Shown: positions 25,114 through 34,020 of the stretch, in pieces | Layout of the letters: the number at the start of each line of letters is the position of its first letter | How positions within the stretch are numbered: position 1 is the stretch's first letter | NCBI RefSeq assembly: GCF_003797765.1 | Contig: NZ_RKMB01000003.1 | Coordinates: 62,001-126,000 of the forward strand | Source of the DNA: Ramlibacter sp. WS9 | Lineage (GTDB): Bacteria > Pseudomonadota > Gammaproteobacteria > Burkholderiales > Burkholderiaceae_C | DNA: 64,000 bases | Direction: 5' to 3' | Program-made: the position numbers and the translations under genes | Notes under the pieces: model-generated | Told to the model about the DNA's origin: nothing | The model's input: the letters and a program-made list of their open reading frames with translations, nothing else | Database searches by the model: none

Positions 25114-25830
25114 GGCGGCGGTTGCGGGGGCTGGCGACTTGCCGCCAAATAGCACGTTCCAGGTTTCGTCGGTGTAGTAACTGGTCTTGGCCGCCTGCTT
25201 GGTGGCCTCATCGCGGTCAAGCTTCTTCAATGCCGAGGGCCGCCCGCCAACTGCGTCGCACCAACGCTTGACGTTGGGAAAGTCGTCCAGGTTCACCCCC
25301 TGTCCCTTCGCCACACGCACCCAGGGAAAGACCGCGATGTCGGCGATGGAAAACTCCCCATCGATGTAGTCGCGTCCCGCAAGCTGCCGCTCCAGCACGC
25401 CGTAGAGCCGGGCGGCTTCCCTTCGGTACCGATCGACCGCGTATTCGACGCCGATCCCGCGGTTCGCTGCATGGCTCACGAAGTGCGCGGCTTGTCCGAG
25501 CAGCGGACCTTGGCTCGATGTCTGCCAGAACAGCCATTGAATGACGTTCCAGCGGCGGATCGGATCGGTCGGCACGAGCTTGCCGGTCTTCTCGGCCAAG
25601 TACAGCAGGATGGCGCCCGATTCGAACACCTTGAGCGGCCGACCTCCGGGTCCGTGGTGATCAACCAGGGCCGGTATCTTCCGGTTTGGGTTGATCCTCT
25701 CGTACTCGTCGGTATGCTGATCGCCTGCGCTGATGTCGGTCCACCGAACCTCGTAAGGCAACCCGATTTCCTCGAGCATCATCAACGCCTTGCGGGCGTT
25801 GGGCGACGTGTAGTAGTAGAGCTCGAGCAT
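25111..25830 (-). CDS. isoJ: Glutathione S-transferase, isoprene cluster
   Basis: A 239-residue GST with an N-terminal thioredoxin-like domain (MLELYYYTSPNARKALMMLE, then NPNRKIPALVDHHG with the cis-Pro, and FESGAILLYLAEKTG for glutathione binding) and an all-helical C-terminal domain. In Rhodococcus AD45 the second GST, IsoJ, is thought to act later in the pathway, possibly removing glutathione. It follows isoI by 11 bp. Assignment to IsoJ rather than another GST is by gene order. Confidence 0.88.
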   Translation of the reverse strand: MLELYYYTSPNARKALMMLEEIGLPYEVRWTDISAGDQHTDEYERINPNRKIPALVDHHGPGGRPLKVFESGAILLYLAEKTGKLVPTDPIRRWNVIQWLFWQTSSQGPLLGQAAHFVSHAANRGIGVEYAVDRYRREAARLYGVLERQLAGRDYIDGEFSIADIAVFPWVRVAKGQGVNLDDFPNVKRWCDAVGGRPSALKKLDRDEATKQAAKTSYYTDETWNVLFGGKSPAPATAA

Positions 25831-25841
25831 GGCAACCCCGA

Positions 25842-26558
25842 TCAGATTCCGAACTTGTCCTTCATGCGGCCCATGTAGCCGACCAGGTTCTTCTTCGACC
25901 CCGCGTAGTCCTTGGTGTCGAAGTTGAAGGGCGTGTCGACGATATGGCGCAAGATGGAAAGCACCGGGGCGTCGACCCAGCGAGGCTGGTCACCCATGAA
26001 GAACTTCTTGTCGCCGAGAAAGTTGGACAGCGTGTCAATGTCGGTGCGGGCACGCCGGTAGATCACATCAGCGGGCATGCGGCCCCATCCACCGTTCATG
26101 AACTCGTTGAGGATGCGGAAGCGGAAGTCGTCGGCGAAAGAGCGCAGGCCCGCAGGAACGTCGTCGGTTCCGGCGATGATCCGCAGGTACTTCTCCCAGT
26201 TTTCCGTCTCGCGCCACCGCGGCTGAATCACCGCCACCCAATAGGTGTGTTCGTCGATCATTCGGTTGAAAGCCATCATCGTCGCCTGGTCTTGCGCGGT
26301 GACTCCCTCGCCCAGCTTGTCGCCGTACTTGTCCTTCAGGTACTCGATGATGTGGGTGGAGTCGTTCACCGCCGTGCCATCGGTGTCCACGATGCAGGGC
26401 AGCTTGCCCGCAGGGGTGTCCTTGTCCAGGCGCGTCAGGTCCTGCGGCTTCGTGTCGTACGTCAGCCCCGTCATCTTCATGTAGTACGCCACCTTGGTGA
26501 CATACGGGCTGATGCAGGGCACGGTCCAGGCGGGAAGGTATTGGTAAAGCGTGATCAT
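25842..26558 (-). CDS. isoI: Glutathione S-transferase conjugating epoxy-isoprene
   Basis: A 238-residue GST. The N-terminal domain includes ITLYQYLPAWTVPCISPYVTK, TPAGKLPCIVDTDG and NDSTHIIEYLKDKYG. By analogy to IsoI of Rhodococcus AD45 it would add glutathione to 3,4-epoxy-3-methyl-1-butene, giving 1-hydroxy-2-glutathionyl-2-methyl-3-butene. Its position between isoH and isoJ is canonical. The C-terminal half (FMGDQPRWVDAPVLSIL) is typical of the family. Confidence 0.9.
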   Translation of the reverse strand: MITLYQYLPAWTVPCISPYVTKVAYYMKMTGLTYDTKPQDLTRLDKDTPAGKLPCIVDTDGTAVNDSTHIIEYLKDKYGDKLGEGVTAQDQATMMAFNRMIDEHTYWVAVIQPRWRETENWEKYLRIIAGTDDVPAGLRSFADDFRFRILNEFMNGGWGRMPADVIYRRARTDIDTLSNFLGDKKFFMGDQPRWVDAPVLSILRHIVDTPFNFDTKDYAGSKKNLVGYMGRMKDKFGI

Positions 26559-26603
26559 GGTTGTCTCCTGTCGTTGTGATGCGATGGCGTGGATGACCGG
26601 GGG

Positions 26604-27284
26604 CTACCAGAGCAGCTTGTCCCCGTTGGCGTGGCGAAACTGTCCGGATGCGGCCGGGCTCAACTCGTCCATGCGGGCGATCAACCCGCGTGCCGCATCT
26701 TCCGGCTGGATGTAGTTGTAGTTGCCCGGGTAGTCTTTCGTGAGGTCCGTAGCCACCATGCCCGGGTGCAGCGCGACCACCGAGATGCCCTTCTTGATCA
26801 GGTCGTGGTGCAGGTTCAAGGCGACCATGTTGGCGCCCGCCTTTGAAACCCGGTAGGCGTACATGCCCCCCGAACTGTTGTCGCCCAATGAGCCGACGCG
26901 GCTGGTCACGATGCCAACCTTTGCGTTGGGGCCGAGGAACGGGAAGCAAGCTTCGACCACGCGCAGCGGCCCCAATGTGTTGATCTCGAATTGGCGACGC
27001 ATGTCGTCATAGTCGATCTTGCCGAGCTCGTCCAGGCCGAGCACGCCAGCCACATGCAGAATCCAGTCCAGGCGGACGCCCCGCGAGCGCAGGCCCTCGG
27101 CCAGCTTGGCCACCGCCGGCGGGGATGTCACGTCGATGCCGCCGATCGTGTCGACGCCACCTTCGGTGAAGCCTTCGCCCGCACCCATGCACGCGGCAAT
27201 AACATGCTCACCTCGCGCCTCGAGCTGCCGGCAGATCGCGTTGGCGATTCCACGGTCGGCACCAACCACCAGAATGTTGTTCAT
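26604..27284 (-). CDS. isoH: SDR dehydrogenase for the hydroxy-glutathionyl intermediate
   Basis: A 226-residue short-chain dehydrogenase with the N-terminal cofactor motif VVGADRGIANAIC, HVAGVLG near 85 and catalytic YRVSK (Tyr-x3-Lys). IsoH oxidises the alcohol of the glutathione conjugate in two steps to the acid in the characterised system. The ATG at 27284 follows AAAGGAAG; longer in-frame extensions run into isoG and are rejected. The length equals that of known IsoH. Confidence 0.91.
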   Translation of the reverse strand: MNNILVVGADRGIANAICRQLEARGEHVIAACMGAGEGFTEGGVDTIGGIDVTSPPAVAKLAEGLRSRGVRLDWILHVAGVLGLDELGKIDYDDMRRQFEINTLGPLRVVEACFPFLGPNAKVGIVTSRVGSLGDNSSGGMYAYRVSKAGANMVALNLHHDLIKKGISVVALHPGMVATDLTKDYPGNYNYIQPEDAARGLIARMDELSPAASGQFRHANGDKLLW

Positions 27285-27295
27285 CAGACTTCCTT

Positions 27296-28504
27296 TCAAG
27301 TTTTGTTGCGCAGAGACTCGCTGCCGATGATGCGGGCCGAACGCAGTTCGTTGCGCATGGATTCGGAATAGCCCAGCTCTGCCAGTATCTCGTCGTTGTG
27401 CTGCCCGAGCAACGGCGCGCCGCGCCGCAGTTCGGACGGCGTGCGCTCGAATCGCGCTGGCGAACGGGCTTGGCGCAGGCGACCCGCGGCGGGGTGATCG
27501 ACCTCGACAATCGTTTCCGACGCCAGCACCTGCGGATGGCGGATCACTTCGCTGCGCGTGAGTGCCGGCGCACACGGCACGTCGTGCGCTTCCAGGCACT
27601 CCATCCATTCGCCCGTGGTGCGCGTTTTGAGCACCTCTTGCGTCATGAGGAGACGCTCGTTCACGTGGCTGTCGCGTGCCTTCGGGGTGGCGAAACGGGC
27701 GTCGGCAAGCCATTCGGGCTTGTCCAAGGCCTTGGTGAGTCCGACCCATTCCTTGTTGCTCATCACGGCCACGGTCATGTGCCCGTCCTTGGTTTCGTAA
27801 ATCAGGTCGATGAAGCTGGCGGCTTCCTGGTTGCTCATGGTCTTGTCAGGGTATGTCTGCGCGCCCATGTCCGAAGCCCACAGGAAATAGAGCACGGAAT
27901 CGAGCATCGAGATCCGAACGTGCTGCCCTTCGCCCGTGCGGTGCCGCGAGACCAGCGCGGCCGACAGCGACTGCGCCACCGTCACGGCCGCGAGCTTGTC
28001 GGGCAGCACAGTGCGGATCAGGCGCGGCCGCTCGCCGTCGGAGCCGGCCTGCACTGTCGTCAGTCCCGAGATTGCCTGAATGACAGGGTCGTACACCGGC
28101 TTGCCGACCCAGGGGCCGACATCGCCAAAGCCGCTGATGGATGCATAGATGATGTTGGGGGCGACGGCGCGGATGTCGGCCTCGCCCACACCGAGCCGGT
28201 CCACGACGCCCGGGCGGAAGTTCTGCATGAAGACGTCCGCTCCTTTGGCCAGGTCCAGCACGATCTGGCGGCCTTGCGGGTTCTTCACGTCCACGCTGAC
28301 CGAGCGCTTGTTGCGGTTGATGTTCAGGAACATCGCCGACATGCCGGCGCGTTGGTTGCCGAGCGAGCGCACATGATCGCCGGCTTCGGGAACCTCGACC
28401 TTGATCACGTCGGCGCCCTGATCCGCCAGGATCATCGCCGCCCAGGGGCCCGACAGCATCGTCGTCATGTCGATGATGCGAATGCCGGCTAAAGGTCCAC
28501 TCAT
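27296..28504 (-). CDS. isoG: CaiB/BaiF-type CoA transferase, first gene of the isoprene operon
   Basis: A 402-residue family III CoA transferase. The catalytic Asp is Asp139 in VYDPVIQAISG, and the N-terminus ILADQGADVIKVEVPEAGD is diagnostic. IsoG is proposed to attach CoA to the glutathionyl-butenoate so that glutathione can be removed and the carbon skeleton oxidised. The ATG at 28504 follows TGGAGA. It heads the run of 15 genes to 15324 and is divergent from a LysR gene. Confidence 0.9.
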   Translation of the reverse strand: MSGPLAGIRIIDMTTMLSGPWAAMILADQGADVIKVEVPEAGDHVRSLGNQRAGMSAMFLNINRNKRSVSVDVKNPQGRQIVLDLAKGADVFMQNFRPGVVDRLGVGEADIRAVAPNIIYASISGFGDVGPWVGKPVYDPVIQAISGLTTVQAGSDGERPRLIRTVLPDKLAAVTVAQSLSAALVSRHRTGEGQHVRISMLDSVLYFLWASDMGAQTYPDKTMSNQEAASFIDLIYETKDGHMTVAVMSNKEWVGLTKALDKPEWLADARFATPKARDSHVNERLLMTQEVLKTRTTGEWMECLEAHDVPCAPALTRSEVIRHPQVLASETIVEVDHPAAGRLRQARSPARFERTPSELRRGAPLLGQHNDEILAELGYSESMRNELRSARIIGSESLRNKT

Positions 28505-28524
28505 TCTTGTCTCCATTTACGTCG

Positions 28525-28549
28525 CCCCTCGCGAATTTCGCGGGTGGGG
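28525..28549. promoter_or_regulatory. Inverted repeat in the isoG leader
   Basis: CGCGAA (28530-28535) and TTCGCG (28537-28542) pair around a single T, extended outward by CCCC (28525-28528) and GGGG (28546-28549) across a small internal loop. It lies 21-45 bp upstream of the isoG start and could be an operator or a transcript hairpin. Function is inferred. Confidence 0.45.
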
Positions 28550-28671
28550 ATGACTTGTTTCGTTTGGCTGGATCGAATAGTAGGTTGGCCATGAAAAACG
28601 TACTAGACCAAAATTTGAGGATTCAAAGTACGGTTAAAGTGGACAGTCAAAGCAATGCAGGAGATGGCGAA

Positions 28672-29604
28672 ATGATCAAGGAGCTTTACCGGATGGCCGT
28701 GTTCGCCGAGGTCGTGGAGCACGGCTCCTTTTCCAAGGCGGCGACCACCTTGGGTCTTGGGAAATCGATCGTGAGCGCGCATGTGGCCGCGCTCGAAAAG
28801 CGCATCGGCGCGCAGTTGCTCACGCGCAGCACGCGTGCGCTTTCGCTTACTCAGGAGGGGGTTGCGTTCTACGAGAACTGCAGGCGCATGGTGGCCGCCG
28901 GCGAAGATGCGTTCACGACGGTGGAATCAAGGCGTGTCAGCGTCAGCGGAACGATTCGCCTCACCTCTTCGTACAACGTCGGCGTGAGCTTCCTGATCGC
29001 GGCGCTGGCGCGATTCAAGGACGCGTACCCGGACGTGTCATTTGACCTGGTCCTGGAGGACTCCATATCGCATGTCATCGAGGAAAGGTTTGACCTCGCG
29101 GTGCGCGTGGGGCGCCTCCCGGACACGGGTCTCTTTGCCTCCCAGCTTGGCAACTGCTCAATGCTGCTGTGTGCAGCGCCGTCGTTCGTGCGGCGCCACG
29201 GGAAGATCACCAAGCCTGAAGAACTGGCCAAGGTGCCTTGGGTCACCATTACCCAGCTGCCTCACCCGGAGAAGCTTCATCTCGTACATCAGAAGACGGC
29301 ACAGCGCCTGACGGTTGGCATTCATGGCGCTGTCAAGACTCATTCCGGCATCGCTGCGCGGGAGTTCGTTCGTTGCGGAACCGGGGTGGGCCTGCTGCCT
29401 GACTACGCGGTGCACGGTGACCTGTCCAAGGGCGACCTGATCCGCATTCTGCCGGCCTGGAACGAAGCGAATGATCGCCCGATCTCAGCCGTGTTTCCGA
29501 GCCGGGACCGCATACCTACCCGAGTCAGGCTGCTCATCGATTTTCTGCGCGATTCACTGAACCCATCCGGGACTGGAAACGCCGATACAGGCAGCCGCCG
29601 ATGA
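28672..29604 (+). CDS. LysR-family regulator (CrgA/AaeR-like), divergent from the isoprene operon
   Basis: A 310-residue LysR protein. I chose the ATG at 28672, preceded by AGGAGA; in-frame upstream starts exist at 28591 and 28507. The HTH reads YRMAVFAEVVEHGSFSKAA and the next helix KSIVSAHVAALEKRIG, which places it in the CrgA-like branch. Its divergent position 167 bp from isoG suggests that it controls isoprene catabolism; known isoprene degraders induce iso genes on the epoxide. Its last 51 bp overlap the end of the convergent LysR gene. Confidence 0.9.
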   Translation: MIKELYRMAVFAEVVEHGSFSKAATTLGLGKSIVSAHVAALEKRIGAQLLTRSTRALSLTQEGVAFYENCRRMVAAGEDAFTTVESRRVSVSGTIRLTSSYNVGVSFLIAALARFKDAYPDVSFDLVLEDSISHVIEERFDLAVRVGRLPDTGLFASQLGNCSMLLCAAPSFVRRHGKITKPEELAKVPWVTITQLPHPEKLHLVHQKTAQRLTVGIHGAVKTHSGIAAREFVRCGTGVGLLPDYAVHGDLSKGDLIRILPAWNEANDRPISAVFPSRDRIPTRVRLLIDFLRDSLNPSGTGNADTGSRR

Positions 29605-30477
29605 CGCTGCCTTGGTCAACAGCCACTCTCGAAAGAGCCGTAGCGAAATCATGTGACGCTTCGCGGACGAATACACAAGGTGGTATCCGCGAGTGTTCAT
29701 CACCTCGGCAATCCACGGTATCTCGAGCTTGCCTGTTTCGAGATAGTCATCCAGCAGGCATCGTTGCACCACCGCAATGCCCAGGCCGGACGATGCGGCT
29801 TCCATCATCTGGCTTGCCTGGTCCAGACCAATACGAAGATCAAGGGCCGGGACACTCTCGCAGACGGATTTGAACCACCAGGGCCAAACATCGGGCTGCG
29901 CCGTATTGAACAGGAGCGGGAAGTTCGCGATCTCTTCCGGCTTTGTTATCGCTAGCGGGATGAACCCCGGGCGGCATACCGGAACGATTTCCCTGCCAAC
30001 GATGTAGTCCGAAACGACGTCGGGCGGGCTGCTGCCGTCTGTACTCCGAATTGTGGCATCGACCTCGTCGAGCGGCGACTCCTTCTTGTACTGCACAAAC
30101 TCCAGCTGGATTCCGGGATGTTGGCGATGGAAGTCCGGCAGGCGGCGAATGAGCCAGTGGCTCGCGAGTGTCGGGATGACCGAGATGCGAAGACGCTCTG
30201 CGTCCTGGCGCCGCCGCGTCCGCCGGCTCGATTCCTCCAGGACGTCCAGCGCGGGCCCAATGGCCTCGAGGTAGGCCTTGCCGGCGCTGTTTAGCACTGT
30301 CCCCCGGCGGTTGCGCTCGAAAAGCACTTGGCCAAGGTGCGACTCCAGGCGCTGCAAGGCCCGTGTCACGGCTCCCTGCGTGACGTTCAGCGACTCCGCG
30401 GCCGCCAGCACGCTGCCGGCACGCGCCACGGCGACGAACGCATGAAGCTCAACGAGAGACGGCGAATCCATGCGCAT
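29554..30477 (-). CDS. LysR-family regulator (GcvA-like)
   Basis: A 307-residue protein with the HTH LVELHAFVAVARAGSVLAAA and GAVTRALQRLESHLGQ typical of GcvA-type LysR regulators, then WPWWFKSV and SSGLGIAVVQRCLLDDYL in the effector domain. It is divergent from the amidohydrolase-porin-RidA operon at 30554 and is the likely regulator. The 3' end overlaps the isoprene-side LysR gene tail-to-tail by 51 bp. Confidence 0.91.
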   Translation of the reverse strand: MRMDSPSLVELHAFVAVARAGSVLAAAESLNVTQGAVTRALQRLESHLGQVLFERNRRGTVLNSAGKAYLEAIGPALDVLEESSRRTRRRQDAERLRISVIPTLASHWLIRRLPDFHRQHPGIQLEFVQYKKESPLDEVDATIRSTDGSSPPDVVSDYIVGREIVPVCRPGFIPLAITKPEEIANFPLLFNTAQPDVWPWWFKSVCESVPALDLRIGLDQASQMMEAASSGLGIAVVQRCLLDDYLETGKLEIPWIAEVMNTRGYHLVYSSAKRHMISLRLFREWLLTKAASSAAACIGVSSPGWVQ

Positions 30478-30481
30478 GTGC

Positions 30482-30498
30482 TATGACCTTCTTGCATA
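30482..30498. promoter_or_regulatory. Candidate LysR operator TATG-N9-CATA
   Basis: TATG (30482-30485) and CATA (30495-30498) form a short inverted repeat 5 bp upstream of the GcvA-like regulator start, in the 76-bp divergent spacer. Small arms, so the call is tentative. Confidence 0.3.
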
Positions 30499-30553
30499 CC
30501 TCGTGCTGATTCTGTCAGTTTCCCGGAGACGCAGCAATCAAGAGAATTCGTGA

Positions 30554-31882
30554 ATGCAATCGCCCGCCCCTGAAGTGAATACCACCGTCCCCCGCAATGT
30601 CGTTCTGACGAACTTCGAGCTGCTCGATGTCGACGCCGGCGAACTCCAAAGCGGCTGTTCGCTCCAGGTGAAGGGCGAACAGATCAGTGCCCTGAAGAAG
30701 GGCCGCATCGACGATCCGGAGGCGGTGCACATCGATCTCGGCGGGCGCACCTTGATGCCGGGTCTCATCGACTGCCATGTGCACGTTTGCGCCGACGCGA
30801 TGTCGAGCAATCCGCCGATGCTCGCGGCCATGGGCGTGGCGAAGGCCGGGCACCTATTGCACGACACCCTTATGCGCGGCTTCACGACAATCAGGGACGC
30901 CGGCGGCGCGGATGCCGGCTATCGGCAAGCAGTCGAGCGTGGCCTGTTCCTCGGCCCGCGGTTGCTCGTGAGCGGAAGGCCGATCAGCCAAACAGGCGGA
31001 CACGGTGACTCCCGCGCCACGAGCGACTTCTGCGAAGTCTGTCCCAAAGGAGCCACGTTCCGCCTGATCGCCGATGGTGTGGACGAAGTCAGGAAAGGCG
31101 TGCGCGAGGAGATTCGCCGCGGCGCGGACCAGATCAAGATCATGGCCTCCGGCGGCGTCGCGTCGCCAGCGGACCCGATCGACTACATCCAGTATTCAAT
31201 GGATGAACTGCTGGCGGCGGTCGATGAGGCCACGCGGGCCAATAAATACGTGATGGCGCACGCCTATATGGCCGATGCAATCCGGCGCGCCGTCGAAGCA
31301 GGCGTGCGCAGCATCGAGCACGGCAATTTCCTCGACGAACAGGTAGCTCGGCAGATGGCGGAGCGCGGGACATTCCTGGTTCCTACGCTGATCGTGTACC
31401 GCCGCCTTGTGAGCCATGCCAAACAGGTGGGGGCCAGCGAGTTGCATGTACAGAAGTCCAGGCAAGTGCTGGAGATGGGCACCCGCTCTCTCGAGATCGC
31501 AAAACGGGCGGGCGTCAAGATGGCATTCGGCTCGGACCTTTTCAAGGCGCCGAAGGAATTCCAGTCCGAAGAATTCCTGGTGCGCGCGGAAGTGCTCAGC
31601 CACGCGGAAGTGATCAGGAGCGCGACCATCGTGTCGGCCGAGTTGCTGCGACTGGACGACCGGATCGGGCGCATTCGCGAGGGCTACCTGGCAGACCTGA
31701 TCGCCGTCGAAGGCAACCCGCTAAGAGACTTCCAGTGCCTCCAGGACCAGGGCAAACACATGGCATTCATCATGAAGGGCGGTCGCCGGATCAAGGACAC
31801 GCTCTCCGAGGTGGGGCCCGACAAGGTTGAGGAGCCCAAGTCCCTCGGCGAGAACTACCTGGGTTGGAGACGCAGCCGCTAG
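30554..31882 (+). CDS. Metal-dependent amidohydrolase (imidazolonepropionase/Sgx-like family)
   Basis: A 442-residue TIM-barrel amidohydrolase. Metal ligands are His75 and His77 (GLIDCHVHV), a Lys in GADQIKIMASGG, His in YVMAHAYMADAI, and another in RSIEHGNFLD; the late Asp lies in KMAFGSDLFK. No signal peptide. Relatives hydrolyse cyclic amides, ureido acids and dipeptide N-acyl bonds. It heads a six-gene operon with two Bugs, a porin, an aminotransferase and RidA, which suggests hydrolysis of a nitrogenous substrate to an amino acid. Confidence 0.88.
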   Translation: MQSPAPEVNTTVPRNVVLTNFELLDVDAGELQSGCSLQVKGEQISALKKGRIDDPEAVHIDLGGRTLMPGLIDCHVHVCADAMSSNPPMLAAMGVAKAGHLLHDTLMRGFTTIRDAGGADAGYRQAVERGLFLGPRLLVSGRPISQTGGHGDSRATSDFCEVCPKGATFRLIADGVDEVRKGVREEIRRGADQIKIMASGGVASPADPIDYIQYSMDELLAAVDEATRANKYVMAHAYMADAIRRAVEAGVRSIEHGNFLDEQVARQMAERGTFLVPTLIVYRRLVSHAKQVGASELHVQKSRQVLEMGTRSLEIAKRAGVKMAFGSDLFKAPKEFQSEEFLVRAEVLSHAEVIRSATIVSAELLRLDDRIGRIREGYLADLIAVEGNPLRDFQCLQDQGKHMAFIMKGGRRIKDTLSEVGPDKVEEPKSLGENYLGWRRSR

Positions 31883-31903
31883 CGCGGCGACGGAGCAAAA
31901 GCC

Positions 31904-32899
31904 ATGGTTCGACCCGACCGCATCTCCCGCAGGCAGATGCTGACCGCAGCCTCTGGGGTCGCCGTTGCAGGCGCCATCGGCTTCCCCGCTTTGGCGAGCG
32001 ACTTTCCGCGCAAGGCCATCCGCATCATCGTGCCATTCCAGGCCGGCGGCATCGTGGACCAGGTTGCGCGGGCCGTGAGCGACTTCGCGTCGTCGGCGCT
32101 GGGCCAACCTGTGGTGGTGGAACCGATGCCTGGTGCTGGCGGCATGATCGGCACAATGGCTGTCGCGCGAGCACAGCCGGATGGACATACTTGGCTGTTG
32201 GCCACCTCCGGCCACGTCGCCACGCCCTTGCTCCAGGCCTCCAGTTACGACCCGGTGGACGATTTCGTCGCCGTGAGCTACCTCGGTCGCGGCCAGCACG
32301 TGGCCCTGGTGCCAGCGGCTTCCAAAGCGCACAACCTCGCCGATTTCGTGCAACTCGCCAAAGCGAAGCCGGGGGCGTTGAACTACCTGAACCCCGGCAA
32401 CGGCTCCTTCTCGCACCTGGCAGCCGAATTGCTCCAGATGAACACGGGCGCCAAGCTGCAGGCCGTCGCCTACAAGGGCCTGCCCCAGGGTCTGCAGGAC
32501 CTGGCGGCAGGCCGGATCGACTTCGCCCTGGCATCTCTTCCCTTGCCGATCCCGTTCATCCAGGCGGGAAAGATGCGCGGGATCGGCATCATGGCCGTGC
32601 GGCGCAATCCCGCCGTCGCCGACGTGCTTACCTTTCAGGAGCAGGGCTTCGGGTCCTCTCAGATGATCTCCTGGAGCATGGTGCTGCTGCCGGCAAAGAC
32701 GCCGAAGCAGATCGTCGAGCAAGTCAATGCGATGTTCAACAAGGCCCTGCAGGACCCTGAGGTGATGCAGCGGCTGCGAACGATCCACCTCTCTCCCGCG
32801 GACCCGATGCCGTGGCACGAGGTGCAGAGCCTGCTCGCCACGGACGCGAAGCGCGTGGCGGAGATCGTGAAGCGAGCTCAAGTCAAGGCAGTCAACTAA
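31904..32899 (+). CDS. Bug/TctC-family receptor with Tat-type signal
   Basis: A 331-residue receptor. Its N-terminus RISRRQMLTAASG carries a twin-arginine motif followed by a hydrophobic stretch ending ALAS, so export by Tat is likely; most Bugs use Sec. It has FQAGGIVDQVAR, EPMPGAGGMIGTMAVAR and YKGLPQGLQDLAAGRIDF. It is strongly similar to the second Bug of this operon at 34950. It follows the amidohydrolase by 21 bp. Confidence 0.91.
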   Translation: MVRPDRISRRQMLTAASGVAVAGAIGFPALASDFPRKAIRIIVPFQAGGIVDQVARAVSDFASSALGQPVVVEPMPGAGGMIGTMAVARAQPDGHTWLLATSGHVATPLLQASSYDPVDDFVAVSYLGRGQHVALVPAASKAHNLADFVQLAKAKPGALNYLNPGNGSFSHLAAELLQMNTGAKLQAVAYKGLPQGLQDLAAGRIDFALASLPLPIPFIQAGKMRGIGIMAVRRNPAVADVLTFQEQGFGSSQMISWSMVLLPAKTPKQIVEQVNAMFNKALQDPEVMQRLRTIHLSPADPMPWHEVQSLLATDAKRVAEIVKRAQVKAVN

Positions 32900-32925
32900 C
32901 CGGACAACAACGAGGAATGTCGAGA

Positions 32926-34011
32926 ATGAAACTCAGAACAGCCGCCCTGGCGGCCTTCATCGCAGCGCCCGCAGCCTACGCCCAATCGTCAGTGGCCATC
33001 TTTGGCATTGTCGATGCGGGCGTTGGCAAAATCTCCGCCGACGGCAACGGGTCCGTAACGCGTGTTCTCAGCGGCGCGTTCAACGCGACCCGCCTGGGCT
33101 TTCGCGGGCAGGAGGACCTGGGGGGCGGCATGTGGGCAGGCTTTCACGTGGAAACCGGCTTTCTGACCGACAGTGGCGTCGGCCAGGCTACGAACACAAA
33201 CAATCAGGCGTCCGGCGGTAGTCCGGCGCCCGGCGGCGGACAAGGGATGACCTTCAACCGCAAATCCACCGTTTCGCTCGGCGGTGGATGGGGTGAGCTG
33301 CGCCTGGGCCGGGACTATGTGCCCTCCTATATCAACCTGTCCGCCTTCGACGTTTTCAACAACGTGGGCAGCGGGGGTGCGCTCAACATGACGGAAGCGG
33401 CGGGACTTGGGACGGGGCAGGCACCGGTCGCCGCGACCCGCGCGTCCAACACGATCAGCTACTTCACCCCGAGCTTCTCGGGCTTCACCGGGCATGTGAT
33501 GTACGCGCTCGGGGAGAACTCGTCCAATTCGGGTGCAACGAGCGACGACGGACGGTATGCCGGCGGGCGGATCGCGTACACCGAGGGAAAGCTGGTCGCG
33601 GGCGCGGGCTACGGCCGCACCCAGTACGCGTCCGGCGATTACCACCAAAGCAACACCGGCGTCTCCTACGACTTTGCCGTGGTGAAGCTGAGCTTCCTGG
33701 TGGGACGCGAGGAGCTGAAATCGCCCGCTAACACGCGCCAGACCCACTGGAGCGTTGGAGCCATCGTTCCGGCGGGCCACGGCGAAATCCGCGCGCAATA
33801 TGTTCGCGTCAATGTAGCCGGCACTTCCAACGATGCGGACTCGGTGGCGCTGGGCTATGCCTATCCGTTCTCCAAGAGAACACTCGCGTACGCCACGTGG
33901 GCCCGCGTGGACAACAAGGGCACTGGAACGTCCTTCAACAATGGCCGCGCGGTGACAACGCCCGGCGGCGCGTCCACCGGATACGAATTCGGTGTTCGCC
34001 ACACGTTCTGA
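32926..34011 (+). CDS. Burkholderiales trimeric porin
   Basis: A 361-residue outer-membrane porin. Sec signal peptide MKLRTAALAAFIAAPAAYAQ, then the gram-negative porin start SSVAIFGIVDAGVG, the NATRLGFRGQEDLGGGMWAGF block, the LRLGRDYVPSY loop and the C-terminal FGVRHTF. The ATG at 32926 sits 10 bp after GAGG; an ATG at 32917 would add three residues. It likely admits the substrate captured by the neighbouring Bugs. Confidence 0.9.
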   Translation: MKLRTAALAAFIAAPAAYAQSSVAIFGIVDAGVGKISADGNGSVTRVLSGAFNATRLGFRGQEDLGGGMWAGFHVETGFLTDSGVGQATNTNNQASGGSPAPGGGQGMTFNRKSTVSLGGGWGELRLGRDYVPSYINLSAFDVFNNVGSGGALNMTEAAGLGTGQAPVAATRASNTISYFTPSFSGFTGHVMYALGENSSNSGATSDDGRYAGGRIAYTEGKLVAGAGYGRTQYASGDYHQSNTGVSYDFAVVKLSFLVGREELKSPANTRQTHWSVGAIVPAGHGEIRAQYVRVNVAGTSNDADSVALGYAYPFSKRTLAYATWARVDNKGTGTSFNNGRAVTTPGGASTGYEFGVRHTF

Positions 34012-34020
34012 CGGAATTCC

